This document shows, piece by piece, positions 9,066 to 19,900 of a DNA stretch of 64,000 nucleotides. Numbering within the stretch: the first letter of the stretch is position 1; the number at the start of each line of letters is the position of its first letter. Location: the NCBI GenBank assembly GCA_021776795.1, contig JAJFFC010000030.1, positions 100,606-164,605 on the forward strand, written 5' to 3'. A program made the position numbers and the translations under genes. This DNA is from Planctomycetota bacterium (GTDB lineage: Bacteria > Planctomycetota > UBA1135). The notes beneath the pieces were generated by a model. The model was not told the origin of the DNA and ran no database searches. It worked only from the letters and a program-made list of their open reading frames with translations.

Positions 9066-10505
9066 ATGGAAAACGCCGCCGCCGCCCTCGATTTGGCCGC
9101 CGTCAAAGATCACGTCGACCGCATTTGGAATCAAGAGATTGTTCCGCAGTTGGTTGAGTACATCGCCATCCCGAACAAATCCCCATTGTTCGATAAGCAA
9201 TGGCAAGAGCATGGCTACATGGACCAGGCGGTCGAGTTGATTGCCGCTTGGTGCCGTGACCGCAAAATCGCGGGCTTGTCGCTCGAAGTGGTGCGCCTGC
9301 CCAACCGTACGCCGTTGATTTTTATGGAGATCCCGGCCTTTGGCACCGCGCAAGATGGCGACACGGTTCTGCTCTATGGCCACCTGGACAAGCAGCCGGA
9401 AATGACCGGTTGGCGCGAAGACCTCGGCCCGTGGAAGCCGGTGCTCGAAGGCGACAAGTTGTATGGCCGCGGCGGCGCCGATGACGGCTACGCAGCCTTT
9501 GCTTCGCTGACGGCTTTAGAAGCCGTGCAGAAGTTCGGCGGTAGCCACAAACGTTGCGTGGTCATCATCGAAGCATGCGAGGAAAGCGGCTCGGTGGATT
9601 TGCCGTTCTACATCGACCACTTGGCCGACCGCATTGGCGAGGTGAGCTTGGTCGTGTGCTTGGATTCGGGCGCCGGCGATTACGAGCGCCTTTGGAGCAC
9701 GACTTCTTTGCGCGGCATGATTGCCGGTGACTTGCGCGTAGACATTCTGCGTGAAGGTGTGCACTCCGGAGATGCCAGCGGCGTGGTGCCTTCCTCTTTC
9801 CGCATCATGCGCGCTTTGTTGGAGCGCATCGAAAGCGTGGCCAGCGGCGAGATGTTGGTCGATGCTCTACATGTCGAGATTCCGCAACAGCGCCGCGAAC
9901 AAGCAGGCGTCGTGGCCAAAGTTTTGGGCGATACGGTGTATAGCGCCTATCCCTTTGTGGAAGGCTCCGAGCCTATGGCTTCGGACCTTGCCGAGTTGGT
10001 GTTGAACCGCACCTGGCGCCCGACCCTAAGTGTGACCGGAGCTGGTGGCTTTCCCGCACTCGAAGATTCCGGCAATGTGCTGCGCCCCTTCTCCGCGCTC
10101 AAATTGAGCTTCCGTTTGCCGCCAACGGCAGACTGCAAAGTTTGCGAAGACGCCATTCGCAGGGTGATTGAGACCGATGTCCCTTATGGCGCCAAAGTCA
10201 CTTTTGTGGCCGAGAAGGGCGCGAATGGCTGGAATGCACCGCCTTTGGCGCCTTGGCTCGAACAAGCTACCGATGCCGCTTCTAAGGCCTTCTTTGGCCA
10301 AGCACCGGCCTATATGGGCGAGGGCGGCTCGATTCCTTTTATGGGAATGCTGGGCGAAAAGTTCCCACAAGCGCAGTTCATGATCACCGGCGTCCTCGGT
10401 CCTGCATCGAATGCCCACGGTCCCAATGAGTTCCTGCACATTCCCATGGGCAAAGGATTGACCGCTTGTGTGGCCAAGGTCATCGACGATCACGCCAACC
10501 GCTAA
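9066..10505 (+). CDS. M20 family metallopeptidase (dipeptidase-like)
   Basis: A 479-residue zinc peptidase. Metal and catalytic motifs are all visible: LLYGHLDKQ (His near residue 105) with its following acid, GRGGADDGYA (bridging Asp near 139), EACEESGS (catalytic Glu pair near 170) and a C-terminal SNAHGPNEF His ligand. The spacing and the HLDKQPEMTGW pattern match the CNDP/dipeptidase branch of M20 rather than succinyl-diaminopimelate desuccinylase. No signal peptide is seen, so it acts in the cytoplasm, probably hydrolysing dipeptides delivered by the divergent POT transporter. A strong terminator follows the stop codon. Confidence 0.92.
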   Translation: MENAAAALDLAAVKDHVDRIWNQEIVPQLVEYIAIPNKSPLFDKQWQEHGYMDQAVELIAAWCRDRKIAGLSLEVVRLPNRTPLIFMEIPAFGTAQDGDTVLLYGHLDKQPEMTGWREDLGPWKPVLEGDKLYGRGGADDGYAAFASLTALEAVQKFGGSHKRCVVIIEACEESGSVDLPFYIDHLADRIGEVSLVVCLDSGAGDYERLWSTTSLRGMIAGDLRVDILREGVHSGDASGVVPSSFRIMRALLERIESVASGEMLVDALHVEIPQQRREQAGVVAKVLGDTVYSAYPFVEGSEPMASDLAELVLNRTWRPTLSVTGAGGFPALEDSGNVLRPFSALKLSFRLPPTADCKVCEDAIRRVIETDVPYGAKVTFVAEKGANGWNAPPLAPWLEQATDAASKAFFGQAPAYMGEGGSIPFMGMLGEKFPQAQFMITGVLGPASNAHGPNEFLHIPMGKGLTACVAKVIDDHANR

Positions 10506-10519
10506 GTCCGCCGCAAAAG

Positions 10520-10558
10520 AAAAGCCCTGCGCTTCCGACTGGGAAGCGCAGGGCTTTT
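10520..10558. terminator. Strong bidirectional intrinsic terminator
   Basis: A perfect 17-base-pair stem (AAAAGCCCTGCGCTTCC with its complement) and a 5-base loop lie between two convergent genes. The A-run on one side and T-run on the other let it stop transcription from both the M20 peptidase and the thioredoxin-like gene. Confidence 0.93.
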
Positions 10559-10574
10559 GCTTGGGTAGTGCGCC

Positions 10575-11588
10575 TTAGCGTGAGACGACGGAGGCGACCT
10601 CCACCAACTTGCTCGCGCGTTTGCCAACCGCGTTGCCAGCATTTTCACTTGCGAAATCAGCCAGCTTCTTTTTGGCCTTTTCATCTTTCGGGCTGTCATA
10701 AAGTTTGGACTCGATCTTGGCCAAGTCTTTGGCAGCTTTGATGATTTCCTGCATCTCTTCTGCTTCGAGCTTGGCTTGAATCTCCGCGACCTTTGCGGCC
10801 ATGGCCTCATTTCCCTTCACGCTCTTGCTAAGCGTCTTGAGCTTGGCTTCGGCGTCCATTGGGTAGCCGTTCTCCAACATCCAGGTACTACGAGCCAGTT
10901 GGCTATCGAGGTTTTCCTGGATAGTGATCAGGGCGATTTCCGCAGCTTCGATGACAGCATCGGGCTCTTTGCTTCCTGGCTTGGCCTTGGCCTTTTCGGC
11001 GGCGACCATAGCTTTCGCGAGGTTGCCCTTGGCCATTTCGGAATAAGCCTTGGCGACAGCCTTGGGCGTTCCTTCTGGTGCACCACTGGCCTCCTTCAAC
11101 ATGCGCTCCAGCTCATCTTCGATCTTGCCCTTCATGCTGTTGGAGTTGCCCTTAAGGACAACCTTGCCTTCGGCATCGAGCAGAGCAAAGGCTGGCAATC
11201 CATTGCCGCCAGAGCTGAACAGATAGTCACTGGTCCAGATGGCTTGGTTGCCAAGCCACTTGGCCTTCAACGCCACGTTGACCGCTTGCTCTGGAGTTGC
11301 GTTTTGCGAGTGCACCAACACCACCTGAATGGCGTCGCCGTATTCTTCTTGTAGCTTAATGGCCGCCGGCACGGACGACCCAACACAATACGGTCAGTTG
11401 ATGCCCCAGAAGTCGACCAGGACGGGCTTTCCGCGCAGGTCAGCTTGGCTCTTGACGCCCTGGGTATTGAAGCTCTTCTCACCGAAGGTGTAGTTCGGTG
11501 CATCGCCGATTTGGACCCCGCCTTGGGCGAGGGCTGAGGAAGATAGGACGGCCGCAGCGACAGCCGTGGTGATTGGGTGGAAGCGCAT
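10575..11588 (-). CDS. Thioredoxin-like secreted protein with in-frame TGA at the redox motif; candidate selenoprotein
   Basis: Read as one gene with TGA as selenocysteine, this gives 337 residues. The ATG at 11586-11588 begins a signal peptide (residues 1-22, ending SSSALAQ). A TlpA-like thioredoxin fold follows: strand KPVLVDFWGIN, then TGA at 11394-11396 (residue 65), then PYC. The stop therefore replaces the first Cys of a C-P-Y-C active site. The same frame continues without break through VVLVHSQN and the cis-Pro loop GNGLPAFALLD to a normal stop. The last 200 residues are helical and Lys/Ala-rich. It lies 17 bases downstream of thiE. A hairpin just after the TGA fits a bacterial SECIS. 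The alternative is a pseudogene from a single TGC-to-TGA change. Confidence 0.75.
11361..11380 (-). promoter_or_regulatory. SECIS-like hairpin downstream of the in-frame TGA
   Basis: On the mRNA strand, bases 14-33 after the TGA fold as a lower stem of five pairs (GGUCG with CGGCC, one G-U), a single bulged U on the 5' side, an upper stem of three pairs (CCG with CGG) and a UGC loop. A bulged U three pairs below a short apical loop with a G in its first two bases is the layout recognised by SelB in the E. coli fdhF SECIS. The loop starts 23 bases after the TGA, inside the range known for bacteria. Folding was done by eye. Confidence 0.55.
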
Positions 11589-11605
11589 GGTGTCTATGAT
11601 ACTCG

Positions 11606-12223
11606 TCAAAGTCGTAATCTGGCAGCCACTTCTTCGGGCCTTTCTGATCCGCAAATGGCACTAGAAACCGCCACACCCACGCGGCTGCCCAGGAGCTCGC
11701 GATTCTCGGTGGTGATACCGCCGATGGCGAGCAGGGGGAGGCGGCAGAACAGGCTGGCAGAGAGCACCGCATCAGGTCCTAGGCCGGCGGTGTAGCCCTT
11801 GGTGGCGGTGGGAAAAGCAGGGCCAAAGCCGAGATAGTCGGCCCAGCCACTATCCTGAGCCGCTTCCATCTGCTCCAGGCTGTGGGTAGACAAGCCAATT
11901 AGCTTGTTTTTGCCTAGGAGTTGCCGCACTTCGCGCGGGGGAAGGTCGTCTTGGCCGACATGAACGCCATCGGCATCACAGGCCAGGGCGACGTCGACCT
12001 GATCGTTGATGATCAGCGGCACACCGGCTTGTCGGCAGCGTGGAGCCACCTCAAGTGCCCAATCCAGAAACGGGGCAGTCGCGAGTTCTTTCTCGCGCAG
12101 CTGGACCAAATCAACGCCACCTTGGAGCGCGCGGTCCAGGACCTCAAGCGGCTCGAGCCGGCATAAGGAGCGGCTCAAGAGCAGGCAGAGGTGAAAACGG
12201 CTGGGGGACAAGGGCGCGGTCAT
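11606..12223 (-). CDS. thiE: Thiamine phosphate synthase
   Basis: A 205-residue TIM-barrel enzyme that joins the thiazole phosphate and HMP pyrophosphate to form thiamine phosphate. Motifs run in the normal order: VDLVQLREKEL (pyrophosphate and pyrimidine binding), LIINDQVDVALACDADGVH and VGQDDLP (Mg-binding Asp residues), GLSTHS, FGPAFPTATK and AIGGIT near the C-terminus. The length is typical of ThiE. No other thiamine genes lie nearby. The downstream thioredoxin-like gene begins 17 bases after its stop, so the two are probably transcribed together. TenI-like paralogues are the main alternative. Confidence 0.88.
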   Translation of the reverse strand: MTAPLSPSRFHLCLLLSRSLCRLEPLEVLDRALQGGVDLVQLREKELATAPFLDWALEVAPRCRQAGVPLIINDQVDVALACDADGVHVGQDDLPPREVRQLLGKNKLIGLSTHSLEQMEAAQDSGWADYLGFGPAFPTATKGYTAGLGPDAVLSASLFCRLPLLAIGGITTENRELLGSRVGVAVSSAICGSERPEEVAARLRL

Positions 12224-12253
12224 GCGCCCTACAGAATAGAAGCTGGGGTTCTA

Positions 12254-12285
12254 GGCCGCGCAGAAGACCAGGGGAATGCGCGGCC
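12254..12285. repeat. Inverted repeat between thiE and the zinc-ribbon gene
   Basis: Eight-base perfect arms (GGCCGCGC and GCGCGGCC) around a 16-base loop, just after the zinc-ribbon stop codon on the minus strand. There is no T-run, so it may be a Rho-assisted terminator or an mRNA-stabilising hairpin. Confidence 0.4.
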
Positions 12286-12291
12286 GAAAAC

Positions 12292-12498
12292 TCAAGAAAC
12301 GCGCTTCGAGCCCTTTTTACGGGCGTCTTTATCCGCCTGCAGGCTGCGCAGGAAGGCACGCTTGTCGGCGGAACTGAACAGACGCACTTTCGCGCCGCAG
12401 CTCACGCAGAAACTGGCTTCTAGGCTTTGGAGGTACCGCACGTAGTCGGTGCAACGGGGGCAGTACTTCTTGTCTTTGTAGTAATCGGTCTGTGGCAT
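12292..12498 (-). CDS. Small zinc-ribbon protein
   Basis: The frame is open from a GTG at 12501, but the ATG one codon later (MPQTDYYKDKK) is taken as start, giving 68 residues. Two CxxC knuckles (CPRC and CVSC) about 20 residues apart should bind one zinc ion. The tail is rich in Lys and Arg (RKKGSKR), which could contact nucleic acid. No specific family is recognised and the function is unknown. It stands alone between queG and thiE on the same strand, with about 175 bases of apparently non-coding sequence upstream. Confidence 0.6.
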   Translation of the reverse strand: MPQTDYYKDKKYCPRCTDYVRYLQSLEASFCVSCGAKVRLFSSADKRAFLRSLQADKDARKKGSKRVS

Positions 12499-12675
12499 CA
12501 CAAACGGAATGGAGGAGGTGGAGGTGAAGGAAAGATCGGCCCGAGGGCTTGACTAACGCTACCCCCAGATACGCTGCCGGGCACCAAGAATTGGGTGTAT
12601 TTTTGGAGAATATGGCCCCCAAAACTGGCGAATACAAGGAATTCGCTTTGTGGACACACCTGTCCTAGGCGACGG

Positions 12676-13806
12676 CTAGCTGCCCAGTTCGCGCCTAATT
12701 TCTAGGAGAACAGTGTCATCCTGTTCTTTCTCTAGGACGCGTTCGAGCGCCCGTTGCTCCCCAATTTTTGATAAAGCCCAGACCGCGTGGCTGCGAACCA
12801 GGGGTTCGGGGTGTTCGCGGGCGGCCCATTCCAAATCCGCCGCGCCACGACCCAAATTGCCGAGAACGACGCAGGCGTTGCGCAACAAACCGGCCCAGCC
12901 GGGGCGTCGCAGTGGGGAACCTGTGAATAGCTTGTGGAAAACGGGCTCCTCGACGTGGAGAAGCTGTTCCAAAGTTGTGAATTCCAATGCTGGGTGCAAT
13001 CCCCAGTCTTCGCTGAAGTCCAAATCACGTGGGCTAAAAGGGCACACCTCTAGGCACAGATCGCAGCCGAAGACCCAGTCCCCCATGGCCTCGCGCCACT
13101 GCAGCGGAATCTCACCACGATTCTCAATCGTGAGATAGGACAGGCAACGGCGGGCGTCGAGCTGATAAGGAGTGGGGAAAGCCTGGGTCGGGCAAATATC
13201 TAGGCAGCGAGTGCAGCTGCCACAGGTGGCTTTGCGCGCGGGGGGTGGCGCCCAATGGGGCAGCACGACGTCGACCAGAAGCTCTCCCAACATGACCCAT
13301 GGCCCATGCTCGGGGTGCAGGAACAAAGTGTTTTTGCCCCTCCAGCCCAGTCCTGCACGCAAGGCCCATTCGCGCTCGAGGACAGGGGCGGCATCGACGG
13401 TGGCGCGGTAGCGGGTGGCGATTCCTTGCGCACGCAGCCGCTTGCCGAGTCGCTCTAGGCGCTTGCCCATGAGTTGGTGGTAATCGCGCCCTAGTGCATA
13501 GCGCGCCACGCGGCCCCCTCCAGCAAAGCCACCGCTTGGTCGGTGATAGGGCAGGGCGAACAGCAAGGCGCCCTCGGTCCAGGGTTTCCACGAACGTAAA
13601 TCAGGACCCAAGGCCACCGCGCGCTCGAGATACCTCATGCTGCCTTGATAGCCCGCATCTAGCCAGGATTGCAGGCGAGTTTGGAGCGCGCTGTCGTGCT
13701 CAGGCAGCGGATTCGCGGGAAGGCAGCCGCGCAGCACGAGACCGACCTCCTCCGCCACTGCGGAGAGGGTTTGTACCTCGCTAGGAATGGGTTCCATGTT
13801 GGGCAT
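12676..13806 (-). CDS. queG: Epoxyqueuosine reductase
   Basis: QueG performs the last step of queuosine synthesis, reducing epoxyqueuosine in tRNA (position 34 of GUN anticodons) with cobalamin and two 4Fe-4S clusters. The 376-residue protein has TVDAAPVLERE with the likely proton donor Asp138, then AGLGWRGKNTL, a first cluster motif with Cys195, 198, 201 and 205, Cys221, and a second with Cys248, 251 and 255 (CDLCLEVCP). A HEAT-like C-terminal region that grips tRNA ends the protein. Length and motif spacing match the family closely. It is divergent from the alpha-2-macroglobulin-like gene. Confidence 0.95.
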   Translation of the reverse strand: MPNMEPIPSEVQTLSAVAEEVGLVLRGCLPANPLPEHDSALQTRLQSWLDAGYQGSMRYLERAVALGPDLRSWKPWTEGALLFALPYHRPSGGFAGGGRVARYALGRDYHQLMGKRLERLGKRLRAQGIATRYRATVDAAPVLEREWALRAGLGWRGKNTLFLHPEHGPWVMLGELLVDVVLPHWAPPPARKATCGSCTRCLDICPTQAFPTPYQLDARRCLSYLTIENRGEIPLQWREAMGDWVFGCDLCLEVCPFSPRDLDFSEDWGLHPALEFTTLEQLLHVEEPVFHKLFTGSPLRRPGWAGLLRNACVVLGNLGRGAADLEWAAREHPEPLVRSHAVWALSKIGEQRALERVLEKEQDDTVLLEIRRELGS

Positions 13807-13909
13807 TATCCGAGAGTTGGGGGTAGGAAAAAGCCAAAGAACCGAAGCTTGGTATCGTCATAGGGGAAGGTCCATGAACCTCATGGCCGTCTTCTCGTTG
13901 CTTTGACCG

Positions 13910-16900
13910 ATGAAACGCTTTTTCGCGCCCCTGCTCCTTGCTTTATGTTTCCTCCTGCCGACGCCCGCCGCGGCGCAATCTGGCATCCAGGACACGCCCG
14001 CTGTGCCGACGGCTTTACGCCAGGCGCTCCTTTCCGGAGATACCACCGCCGCCCTGCAGCTGATTGATCAACTACAAAGTGCCGGCGGTGAGGGCACCGA
14101 TTTCTGGGCATATCTGCGTGGTGTCGTCTTGGAGCAAGAAGGCGACGATCAGGCTGCGGCCGACGCCTTCCAAGCTTTCGCGCGCGACTACCCCGAAAGT
14201 GCATGGCGACGCAAGGCAGCCTTTCATCAGGCCGATGCTCTTTCTTGCTTGGGCAATTGGCAAGCAGCGGAGGCAATCATTGAAGCCGAGGTCAAGGCGT
14301 TGCGCGGGGGCGAGCGCCAAGCAGCCTTGGCGCAGATTTATCTCGAACGCGCAGAAGAGTTGTCGGCACGGCGTGAAGGTTCGGCTTCGTTAGAGCCGCG
14401 CAACCTGGACCGCGCCTTAACGCTATATCGCCAAGCATTGGCCCTGGACTTGCCGCATGATCTGCGCGCCAAAACTTTGGGCCGCGTGGCTTGGTGTGAA
14501 CAAGAGGCAGAACGTTGGCAAGGTGCTGCAGCTTCTTATGTGACTTATCTCAAGGTCAACCCCGATGACGAGCAAGCGCAGTTGGATTTAGGGGAGTGCT
14601 ATTTGCGTAGCGGCAACAAGAGCGAAGCTCGCCAAGTGCTCGAGGACGTGGCCGCCGCCACCGAAGACAGCGAAGTGCAAGCCATGGCCATGTTCATGAT
14701 TGGCCGCGCCTTTGGAGATCGCGCGGAAGAACGGCGGATGGCAGTAGGCGCGTTCCGTCGCTATCTCGAAGCGCATCCTCGGCATACGAAGAGCAGTGCT
14801 GCGCGATTCAATGTCGCACGCCTGCTCGACCACGCCGGAGATTTGGGCGACAGCCTCGACGCCTATCGAGATTTCTTAGTCGCGCCAAAGCCAGAAAGTC
14901 AAGAGATTGAAATTTTGGAGCAAGATCTATCCCTGCGTCGGCGTGCGCTGATGCACATGGCTTCGGTGCAAACGCGTTTAGGTAGGCACCAAGATGCGGC
15001 TGAAACCTATGGCCGTTATGTCACTCTCTACCCGGATGGGCCGGAATGGGCACAGGCGCAAGAGGGGATGGTGAGCGAGGAGTATGCGGTCGGGCGCAAT
15101 GCCTTGCAGCAAAAGCAATGGGATTTGGCGCGCACTAGCTTCACCGCCTTTGCCGCCGCGCATCCGTTGGATCAGCGCAGCAGGGAAGCGGCTTTCTTGT
15201 TGGGTGACATCAACCGCCTGGAAGCCAAGGACAAAGATACCGAAGACCCGGAACGCGTGCGCTTGCTTGGCCAATCTGTTCAGCATTGGAGTCGTTTGGC
15301 AGACAAGTTCCCTGGATCGCCGATCGCATCTCGAGCGCTGTATACCAGCGGCATGGTGTATGAGTTCGACCTGCACGATGTCGAAGCTGCCGTGGAGCAG
15401 TATCGGCGCTGCGATTTTGGCGATTACGCCTATCAAGCGCGGATGCGTTTGGCCGAAATGACTGAGGAGTCGCTTGCCGTGCACACGCCGCGTAGCTGGC
15501 GAACCGACGAGGCAGCACGCCTCAAAGTCGACGCCCGTAATTTGGAAGAGGTCAAGGTTCAGGTGTATGCCTTGGATCTCGAAACCTACTTCCGTAAAGA
15601 GCTGAGGCTCAAAGGTGTGTCCAATCTCGACCTCGACCTGATTGCGGCAGATTTGGAGTACACCTATCGCTTCGATGGGTATCAGCGGTACAAGCCCTTG
15701 GAATCGGAAATCGCGCTGCCAGTCGAGGGTCCAGGAGTCTGGGCGGTTGCCGTCAGCACCGAAGACCAACGTGCCACCACCTTGGTGATACGCAGTGACC
15801 TGGATGTCATTCTGAAGGCTTCCACGGTGGATTTGATTGTCTTTGCCGAAGACCTACGCACGCTGGAACCGGTTCCTGGCGCCACGGTTTTGGTCGCCTT
15901 CCCGCGAGGCGGCGCCGATGGCATGCCACGCATGGTGGAGTTCGTTTGTGGCGAAGATGGCGTCGGTCGCCTGGACCTCAGCGAGCTAGATCTGAACGAC
16001 CCTTCCAACCCAAGGGTTTTGGTCAAAGAGGAACGCGGACTGGCCGCGACTTGGGCAGGCACTTCAGGGCTTTCGGCGCCGCGTTCCTTGCAGCCGCTGT
16101 CGGTATTGGACAGCGATCGCTCGGTCTATGCACCCGGAGCTTCGATTTCTTATCGCGCGATTTTGCGTGATGCACAAGATGGTGCTTGGACCTTCACCCC
16201 AGGCAAGGATTACACGGTGACGTGGCGCGAGCCAGGTGGCCGGGTGCTGTGGAAGGAAAGCAAGACTCTCGATGCCTTTGGCACGCTACATGGCACTCGC
16301 ACTCTCGATGAATCTTCTCCTTTGGGCACTTATCAAATCATCGTGATGGACCGCGACCGCGAAGTGGTGCGGCGCCATGTGCAGGTGCAACGCGTGGAGT
16401 TGCCCAAGATGGAACTCACTTTGGAAAGCGACCGCCCGGTGTATTACCGCGGAGAAGAGATCGAGATCACCTTCCGAGCGCAACGCTTCTATGGCGCGCC
16501 GATTGCGAACACCGCCCTCACCTTGAATACGCCGGACGGTCGCGAGCATCGCTTGCGCACCAACCAAGATGGCGAACTGACTTGGACTTTCGATACGCGC
16601 AGCATGGCACGGAGCGGGCGCCTGGTCTTTAATGCCACCATGCCCAGCGAAGGCGCGTCGACCAGCCACTTTGTGGTGCTCTCCGCCACCGGTTATCGCG
16701 CTTCCTTGCGTTTCGACAAAAACTTGCCGATTGCTGGCCGCTCAGTGCAGGTTGCCCTGCAAACGAATCTTGCCGATGGCAGCCCAGCCTCTCGCAGCAT
16801 GAGTTGGGAACTACAGCGGCGCGATGCCTTTGGCCTTTATGTTCCGGTGGAAGGGCAGAATGGCCAAGCCACGACCGATGACGAGGGATTGGCTTCTTGG

Positions 16901-19900
16901 TCGCTGAGCCCCGAACGCGGTGGCAACTACCGCATGCGCGCTTATGGCGAAGATCGTTTTGGCAATCCGATTGTCACCGCGACCGATGTCTTTGTCTCGG
17001 GCGAAGAGGACCCTCAGAAGTTGCGCTTGTTGAGCGACCTGCGTGAACTCGATGCCGGCAGCATGATGGAACTCGAGGTCCTGAACCGCGCTGCCCCAGG
17101 CTTGGCCTTAGTCACGGTCGAAGGTGGCAAGATTCTGGAATACCACCTGCTGGAAGTGCCTGCTGGCGTCAGCAGTCTCAAGCTTCCCGTGGCCACCTCT
17201 TGGTTCCCGAATGTTTCCGTCGCGATCGCGATGATGGATGACAATCAGTTGTGGCAATCGGCTCATGATTTCCAGATCGAGCGGGGCTTGCAGATTTCGA
17301 TGACGGCTGCCAAGGACATTGTGATGCCCGGCGAGGAAGCCGAAATCACGATTGAAGTGCGTGACCAATTGGGCAATCCGGTGAAAGCTTCGCTGAGTCT
17401 TTCCGCTGTCGATGCCGGACTACTCGCCCAGTATCCCCGTGGCTTAGTCGACTTGGACCAGCTGCCGGCGCAGCTGGCTTGGCGAAGCGCTTCATTGCAA
17501 ACCAACTCCAGTTGTTCTTTCGAATATTCTGGCGTGACGGTGCAATTGGCAGAGGAATTGCTTGCAGAGTTGGAGTTGCAGCAAGCCGAAGAAAAATGGG
17601 CTGAGGGCAGCGATCGAGCTCGTCAAGAGTTGGCTCGCCGCGCGATGCCTCCACCCGCATCCCCATCCACGCCCACGACTCCTGGCGTCATCGCTGGCGG
17701 CCGTTTCCGGGGGGCGGAAGACATGGATGCCTTTGAGCCAGTGGAAGAGATGGAGCTCTCGGAACTTGGTTTCCTCGACGTCGGCGGCGGAGCAGGTGGC
17801 AAATCTGGCGGCCGCGGTGGACGAGGTGGCAAGCGAGGCAAAGCGCGCCTGACTCAAGAGGAAACTCTCGGCCCGGACTCTTCCTTGGCTTACTGGTCGG
17901 CCACGGTGCAGGCCGATGCGCAAGGCCAGGCGGTGGTGCGTTTTGAAATGCCCCAGCGCAGCACGCGCTGGACCTTGGACTGCCGCGGCGTCAGCCAAGA
18001 GGGTTCGCTTGGACAAAGCTCTTTGGAACTCGTGAGCCGCGCAGATTTCTTCGTTGACCTCAGTACTCCGGCGCGATTGCTCGAGGGCGATCGCCCTGGA
18101 TTCCTTGCCACCGTGCATAACCTCAGCGGTCATGCTGGCGAGGTCGAGTTGGAATTGGTGGTCGACGCCGGTGCGCGCCAAGTGGCCAAGCACCAAGTTC
18201 AGATGCCTGCAAACGGAGAGGTACGCGTCATGCTGCATCTTCCCGCTGCCTTGGAAGGAACGAAAGCCGAAGAGGCCGAGCTGCGTTTGTTGGCAACTGC
18301 CTTCTTGGAGGGGGACGCGGAAAGTCCGATTGAACTGCAAGCTTCCTTGCAGCGCCGTCTGCCGATGCAGCCTTGGGGCTTGCCTCGTGTGGATCAAGAA
18401 AGCGGTGTGCTGCAAGGCGCAGGCACCTTAGTGGCCTTGAACTTGCCGAAGGGGCACTACAGTCCAGAGGCGACCTTGCGCATTGACCTCGGTAATAGTG
18501 TCGACACGGTGTTGGTGCGCGAAGCGATTGCCGGCTCGGCTGCCGCCATCGGCCGCTTAAGCACGATTGGTAGCCATCTCATGCCACAAGACTCCACTGT
18601 GCTTGGTCTTGCCACTGAGTTGCAAGGGCGTTTGGCTGTTGCCCAACACTTGGCGCAACTGGAATCCCAAGACGATCGCATGGGAGACCCTATGGCATTG
18701 CGCAGTTTGGCTAGCCGCGACTTATCGATTTTGCTTTCGCTACAAAAGTCCGATGGTGGTTGGGCATGGAGTGGCAGTCGTCGCGAATCGTTTGCCGAGT
18801 CGAGTGCGGCAGCGACAGTCGCCTTGGAAATGGCTCGCAAGCAAGGTCTGGATGTACCTAGTGGTGCCCTGGCGAAGGCCCGGGTGTATCTTAAGCAAGC
18901 CTTGAGCCAAAACCCCAACAATGCCGAAGTCACCGCGCAGCTTTTGGATGCGTTATCGCTCTCCGGCAACGCGGATTTCGGCGTCGCCAATCGCCTGCAC
19001 CGTGATCGCAATCGCTTGTCGTCGGCAGCCTTGGCGCACTTGGCGCGCGCACTTCACCGTCTGAAGAGTACGCCCATGGCCGATGAAATCTTGACCACCA
19101 TGCTCGCTCGTCGTCAGTCGGGCGAAACGCCTTGGAGCGGGAAAGGTGGCGCGGGCCGTTATCGCGCCGATGTCGCGATGGATGCTCTGGCCTTGCTCGC
19201 CGTGATGGAAGTCCGGCCACAAGACAGCGTGGTCGCAACTTTGGAGCAATCGTTGTGGGCCAATCGCCCGTGGCCACAAGGTGGCCCTCATGGCAAGGCG
19301 CTGGTGGCTCTCGCCGCTGCACGCCAAGGCCAAGCCGATGCCCGCAATGTGCGCGTGATGATCAGCATCAATGGGGGAGAAGAGCAAGAGTATTCCCTCA
19401 ATGCCGGCCGTCAGCTGCAACTCTCGACTCCACTGCTCAACGCCACGACCGCGCAAGTGCGGATGTCGGTGAAGGGACAGGGGGCACCTGCCTTCCGCGT
19501 GAGTCTCGAGGGCTTTGACAACAATCCGCAATCACAAGACGTCGGCGGACTTTCCTTTCACCGCGCTTATATGCTGGCACCTGAGCCGATGTACGACGGC
19601 CGTGCGATTCGCACCGGCTTTGGCGTGACCAAGGGCTTAGAAAGTTGGCGCAATACCGTGACCTCTTTGGATTATGGTGGCGTCGCGACGCTGGAAGTCT
19701 TCTATCGCACCGATCGTGGTCTTGGGCGCGAGGTCAACCAAGACTTCTTGGTTCTGGAAATTCCTCTGCCCGCGGGAGCGCAAGTGGTCGAGTCTGGATT
19801 GCAAGGCGATTACTTTGACTATCAAGTCCACGATGGCGTCGCCGTCTTTACGCTTGGGCGTCCAGAGCGCTCCGGAATGATACGTATCCCCTTGCGTGGT

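Noticed and set aside
11394..11396. Plain frameshift or split gene at the thioredoxin-like protein
   Set aside because: Both halves are in the same frame and only the stop codon intervenes, so no frameshift is needed; a nonsense mutation remains the alternative to recoding.
12254..12285. Intrinsic terminator after the zinc-ribbon gene
   Set aside because: The stem is strong but the loop is 16 bases and no T-run follows on either strand; recorded as a repeat only.
17492..18415. 307-residue minus-strand open frame inside the macroglobulin-like gene
   Set aside because: Antisense shadow; the plus-strand frame continues with A2M motifs through it.
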